The notes under the pieces: generated by a model
Seen by the model: the letters and a program-made list of their open reading frames with translations, nothing else
Told to the model about the DNA's origin: nothing
Databases searched by the model: none
Assembly: GCA_029547745.1 (NCBI GenBank)
Contig: JAKPOQ010000034.1
Coordinates: 1 to 47,748 of the forward strand
Source of the DNA: Actinomycetes bacterium
Lineage (GTDB): Bacteria > Actinomycetota > Thermoleophilia > UBA2241
DNA length: 47,748 nt
Direction: 5' to 3'
Program-made: the position numbers and the translations under genes
Shown: positions 44,816-47,748 of the stretch, piece by piece
Layout of the letters: each line of letters begins with the position of its first letter
Numbering within the stretch: position 1 is the stretch's first letter

Positions 44816-46024
44816 ATGGCCAGGCCCCGTTCCCTCATCGTCGCGGCGGTCTTCGCCGCCCTCGTCGTCGGCCTCCTCCCGGCGGTCGCCCACGGACTGA
44901 CCGTGGGCGAGGCGCAGGGCGAGCTCGCGCGGACGCGCGAGCAGCTCGAGCTGATGCGCGCCCGCATCGCCGCCGCCGAGGAGCGCGAGTCCGATGCCGC
45001 CGCGCAGGCGCAGGCGATCGACGCCCGCCTGGGCACCCTCGAGGGCCAGCTCGCCGCGACGGGCCGGCAGATCGCCGCCGTCGAAGACGAGCTCGCGACG
45101 ACCCGTGCGCGACTCGACCGCCTGCGCGCCGAGCTGCGCACGACGCGTATCGAGCTCAAGACGGCCGAGGAGCGGCTGTCGCGTGAGCAGGCGGCCTTCG
45201 AACGGGGCCTCGTCTCTTTGTACAAGACCCGCGAGCTGACCTGTCTCGACGTGCTGGTGCGCGCTTCCAGCTTCGACGACCTGGTCGGGACGTATCGCGT
45301 GATGCACGACGTGGTCGGCGCCGGGAACGACCTGCTGGCCAAGCTCGACGCCGCGCGGGCGGCGGTCGCCGCAGAGCAGACCGCGCTGACGCGCAAGCAG
45401 GAAGAGGCGGCGCGGGCGGCGGCCGAGCTCGAGGAGCAGCGCTCCTCGCTCGCCGCCCTGCGCGCCGCCCAGCAGGAGCAACACGACGCGGCCTACGCGG
45501 CGCGGGAAGAGAAGGGCGCCGCCCTGGCCGCCGTCAGCGCCGACCTCGCCGAGCTCGAGCGTCAGGAAGACGCCCTCCTCGCCCAGAGCCAGTCGCTGGC
45601 CGCGATCATCAACAGCGACTCCGGTTCGGGCCACGGCACCGGGGCGATGATCTGGCCGGTCAACGGCACCGTGACCTCGGGCTTCGGCTACCGCATCCAC
45701 CCGATCCTCGGCAAGAGGATCCTCCACACCGGCATCGACATCGCCGCCGCCAGCGGGACGTCCATCTGGGCCGCCGACGGCGGCAAGGTGATCTACGCCA
45801 CCTGGGTCAGCGGCTACGGCAACACCGTCGCCATCGACCACGGGGGCGGCATCTCGACGCTGTACGCGCATCAGTCGTCGATGGCGGTGCGTTACGGCCA
45901 GACGGTGAAGAAGGGCCAGGTCGTCGGCTACGTCGGGTCGACCGGGTACTCCACCGGCCCCCACCTTCACTTCGAAGTGCGGGTGAACGGGACGCCCGTC
46001 GACCCGATGGGTTACCTGCCCTGA
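44816..46024 (+). CDS. M23 family peptidase with coiled coil (EnvC/PcsB-like murein hydrolase activator)
   Basis: Signal peptide, coiled coil, GFGYRIHPILGKRILHTGIDIAA...GPHLHFEVRVNG. Confidence 0.94.
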   Translation: MARPRSLIVAAVFAALVVGLLPAVAHGLTVGEAQGELARTREQLELMRARIAAAEERESDAAAQAQAIDARLGTLEGQLAATGRQIAAVEDELATTRARLDRLRAELRTTRIELKTAEERLSREQAAFERGLVSLYKTRELTCLDVLVRASSFDDLVGTYRVMHDVVGAGNDLLAKLDAARAAVAAEQTALTRKQEEAARAAAELEEQRSSLAALRAAQQEQHDAAYAAREEKGAALAAVSADLAELERQEDALLAQSQSLAAIINSDSGSGHGTGAMIWPVNGTVTSGFGYRIHPILGKRILHTGIDIAAASGTSIWAADGGKVIYATWVSGYGNTVAIDHGGGISTLYAHQSSMAVRYGQTVKKGQVVGYVGSTGYSTGPHLHFEVRVNGTPVDPMGYLP

Positions 46025-46111
46025 ACCGGCCTCCGTCGGGGCCGGCTTCTCGCCGGCGACGCTCAGGGCGGGTTTGCGGGCGTCACCCCCCGGGTCTACG
46101 ATGCGCGAGCA

Positions 46112-47284
46112 GTGCGCGCCCTTCGGACAGCCCTCCTCGTCATCCTCGTCTCCCTCGGGTTCCTGGCCGGCTACTTCGCCGGCTGGAGGGTGAGCGGCAG
46201 CGACGTCGTCAGACTGACTCCCGGCGAGCGTGACGCCGCGTCCAAGGCCGGCCAGCTTACGCAGCGCATCATCGAGGAGCTGCAGGGGCGCTACTACCGC
46301 GAGGTCGACCCTGAGAGCCTGTCCAGGAAGGGCGTCGACGGGATGCTCAAGTCGTTGGGCGATCCCTACACGGTGTACCTGTCGCCGGAAGAGAACCGCC
46401 TCCTGGAGGAGCAGACCAAGGGCGAGTACTCGGGCATCGGCGCTGCGCTGCAGAAGAAGGACGGCGGGCTCATGATCACCTCGGTGTTCGCCGGCTCGCC
46501 GGCCGCCGAGGCAGGGCTCGGGCCGGGAGACCTCATCGTCGCCGTCGACGGCAAGCCCACCAGGGACGAGGCGCTGGACGCAAGCGTTGCGCGTATCAAG
46601 GGCGAGGCGGGCACGAAGGTCAGGCTGACGGTGCGCAAGAAGGGCGCCGACGACGAGGTCGAGGTGACCCTCGTGCGCAAGACGATCGACATCCCCCAGA
46701 CGCGTACCCGCATGCTCAAGGCGGGGGGCGAGAAGGTGGGGTATGTGCGGCTCTACGAGTTCGCCGGGACCGCCGGGGACGACGTGCGCGTCGAAGTCGA
46801 CAAGCTCGAAGGGAAGGGCGCGCAGTGGATCGTCCTCGACCTGCGCTACAACGGTGGCGGCCTGCTCTCGGAGGCGGTCGACGTCACGGGCGTGTTCCAG
46901 CGCGGCGAGGTGGTGTCGACCAAGGGGCTTCACTCGCCCCTCGAGGTCTACACGAGCGACGAGACGCCGGCCACGGACCTGCCCCTCATCGTCCTCACCA
47001 ACGGGTACACGGCGAGCGCCTCGGAGATCGTCACCGGAGCGCTCAAGGACCGTGACCGGGCGACGGTGATCGGCACGCGGACGTTCGGGAAGGGTGTCGT
47101 CCAGAGCATCGTCCCGCTGGATGACGGCGCCGCTCTCAAGCTCACCACGGCCAACTACTTCACGCCGGACGGCACGAACATCGACAAGAAGGGCATCGCC
47201 CCGGACGTCAAGGCCCCCGACGACCCGAAGACGAAGAAGGACGAGACACTCGAGCGGGCGCTTGCCTTCATCGCCGTGCGGTGA
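46112..47284 (+). CDS. S41 family C-terminal processing peptidase
   Basis: PDZ domain, LIVLTNGYTASASEIVTGALKDRDRATVIGTRTFGKG. Confidence 0.95.
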   Translation: MRALRTALLVILVSLGFLAGYFAGWRVSGSDVVRLTPGERDAASKAGQLTQRIIEELQGRYYREVDPESLSRKGVDGMLKSLGDPYTVYLSPEENRLLEEQTKGEYSGIGAALQKKDGGLMITSVFAGSPAAEAGLGPGDLIVAVDGKPTRDEALDASVARIKGEAGTKVRLTVRKKGADDEVEVTLVRKTIDIPQTRTRMLKAGGEKVGYVRLYEFAGTAGDDVRVEVDKLEGKGAQWIVLDLRYNGGGLLSEAVDVTGVFQRGEVVSTKGLHSPLEVYTSDETPATDLPLIVLTNGYTASASEIVTGALKDRDRATVIGTRTFGKGVVQSIVPLDDGAALKLTTANYFTPDGTNIDKKGIAPDVKAPDDPKTKKDETLERALAFIAVR

Positions 47285-47399
47285 CGCCGCGCAGTCTCTC
47301 GGCGACGCCGCGTGTGCAGGCGGGGAGGCGGCATGCCGGGGCGGTGATGGGGCGTAGCCTGGGGGAGGGGCTGATGGCGGGGCGCCAGAGACGGTCGTC

Positions 47400-47748
47400 A
47401 TGCCCGGGATGAAGAAGCAGGGGAAGAAGGGCGCGACCCCGCCGGCGCCGCGGCCGTTCCGTGTCGGGCGCTGGGGCCGCTTCTGGTCGCTCGAGCCGAT
47501 CCACGGCGACGAGCGCTCCTATCTGACGGCCAAGGGCAGCGTGCCGTTCGCGCTCGACGACCTCGTGCTCGCCGTGCCGGCAAGTGGCGACCGTCTGCGC
47601 GTGACCGAGGTGCTTGGGCCGTCGGACAGTCTCGAGGCGGCGCTCAAGGCGTTGCTGTACGCCGCCGGTGTGCGCCAGGGGTTCGGGCGCGAGGTGCTGG
47701 AGGAGGCGGGCGCGGTCGCGGCGCGCGGCGCGCGCCGCGACCGCGCCC
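47400..47748 (+). CDS. RNase R/RNase II-like N-terminal region (truncated by window end)
   Basis: LTAKGSVPFALDDLVLAVPASGDRLRVTEVLGPSDSLEAALKALLYAAGVRQGFGREVLEEA; open to window end. Confidence 0.7.
   Translation, partial: MPGMKKQGKKGATPPAPRPFRVGRWGRFWSLEPIHGDERSYLTAKGSVPFALDDLVLAVPASGDRLRVTEVLGPSDSLEAALKALLYAAGVRQGFGREVLEEAGAVAARGARRDRA
47708..47748. repeat. 41-bp perfect palindrome (20-bp arms, 1-nt centre) ending exactly at the window end
   Basis: GGGCGCGGTCGCGGCGCGCG-G-CGCGCGCCGCGACCGCGCCC. Confidence 0.95.

Noticed and set aside
44804-47401. 865-aa minus-strand ORF opposite M23/S41 genes
   Set aside because: High-GC antisense shadow ORF; low-complexity product, no family motifs, real genes on + strand.
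1-47748. CRISPR arrays
   Set aside because: No regularly spaced repeats with unique spacers; only contiguous tandem repeats were seen.

Overview
47.7 kb high-GC, actinobacterial-type chromosomal segment (taxonomy inferred only from composition and gene style). Contents in order: two tandem RpoD-type sigma genes with a near-identical internal tract; a radical-SAM-like protein that has lost one cluster cysteine; tRNA-Asn; an IS21-family element nested inside an IS3-family transposase gene, with both target duplications readable; an RHH/PIN-like toxin-antitoxin pair whose operator is split by that nest; a PflA-like radical SAM protein with an insertion; a divergent CoA-transferase / DUF3870 / acyl-CoA dehydrogenase / fixCX-(purO-like)-fixAB locus in which two operons share matching promoters and a matching 5' leader; an amidinotransferase; tRNA-Ile2(CAU); a defence-type patch (AbiEi/DUF6088-like, hsdM remnant, two-gene R-M-like pair); PhzF; an MFS transporter; a Nif3::RNase HI fusion; tRNA-Gly and tRNA-Cys; an aldo/keto reductase; GH65; TetR / CocE hydrolase / orphan C-terminally anchored SBP / DUF3237; S9 peptidase; EamA; nitroreductase; ftsEX-M23-S41; and the start of an RNase R-like gene. 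The window ends exactly at the end of a 41-bp perfect palindrome. The strongest candidates for something undescribed are the shared leader/promoter pair of the bifurcating-type fatty-acyl locus, the PurO-like gene inside the fix operon, the Nif3-RNase H fusion and the cysteine-deficient radical SAM protein. All family calls are by eye from translated motifs; no search was run.
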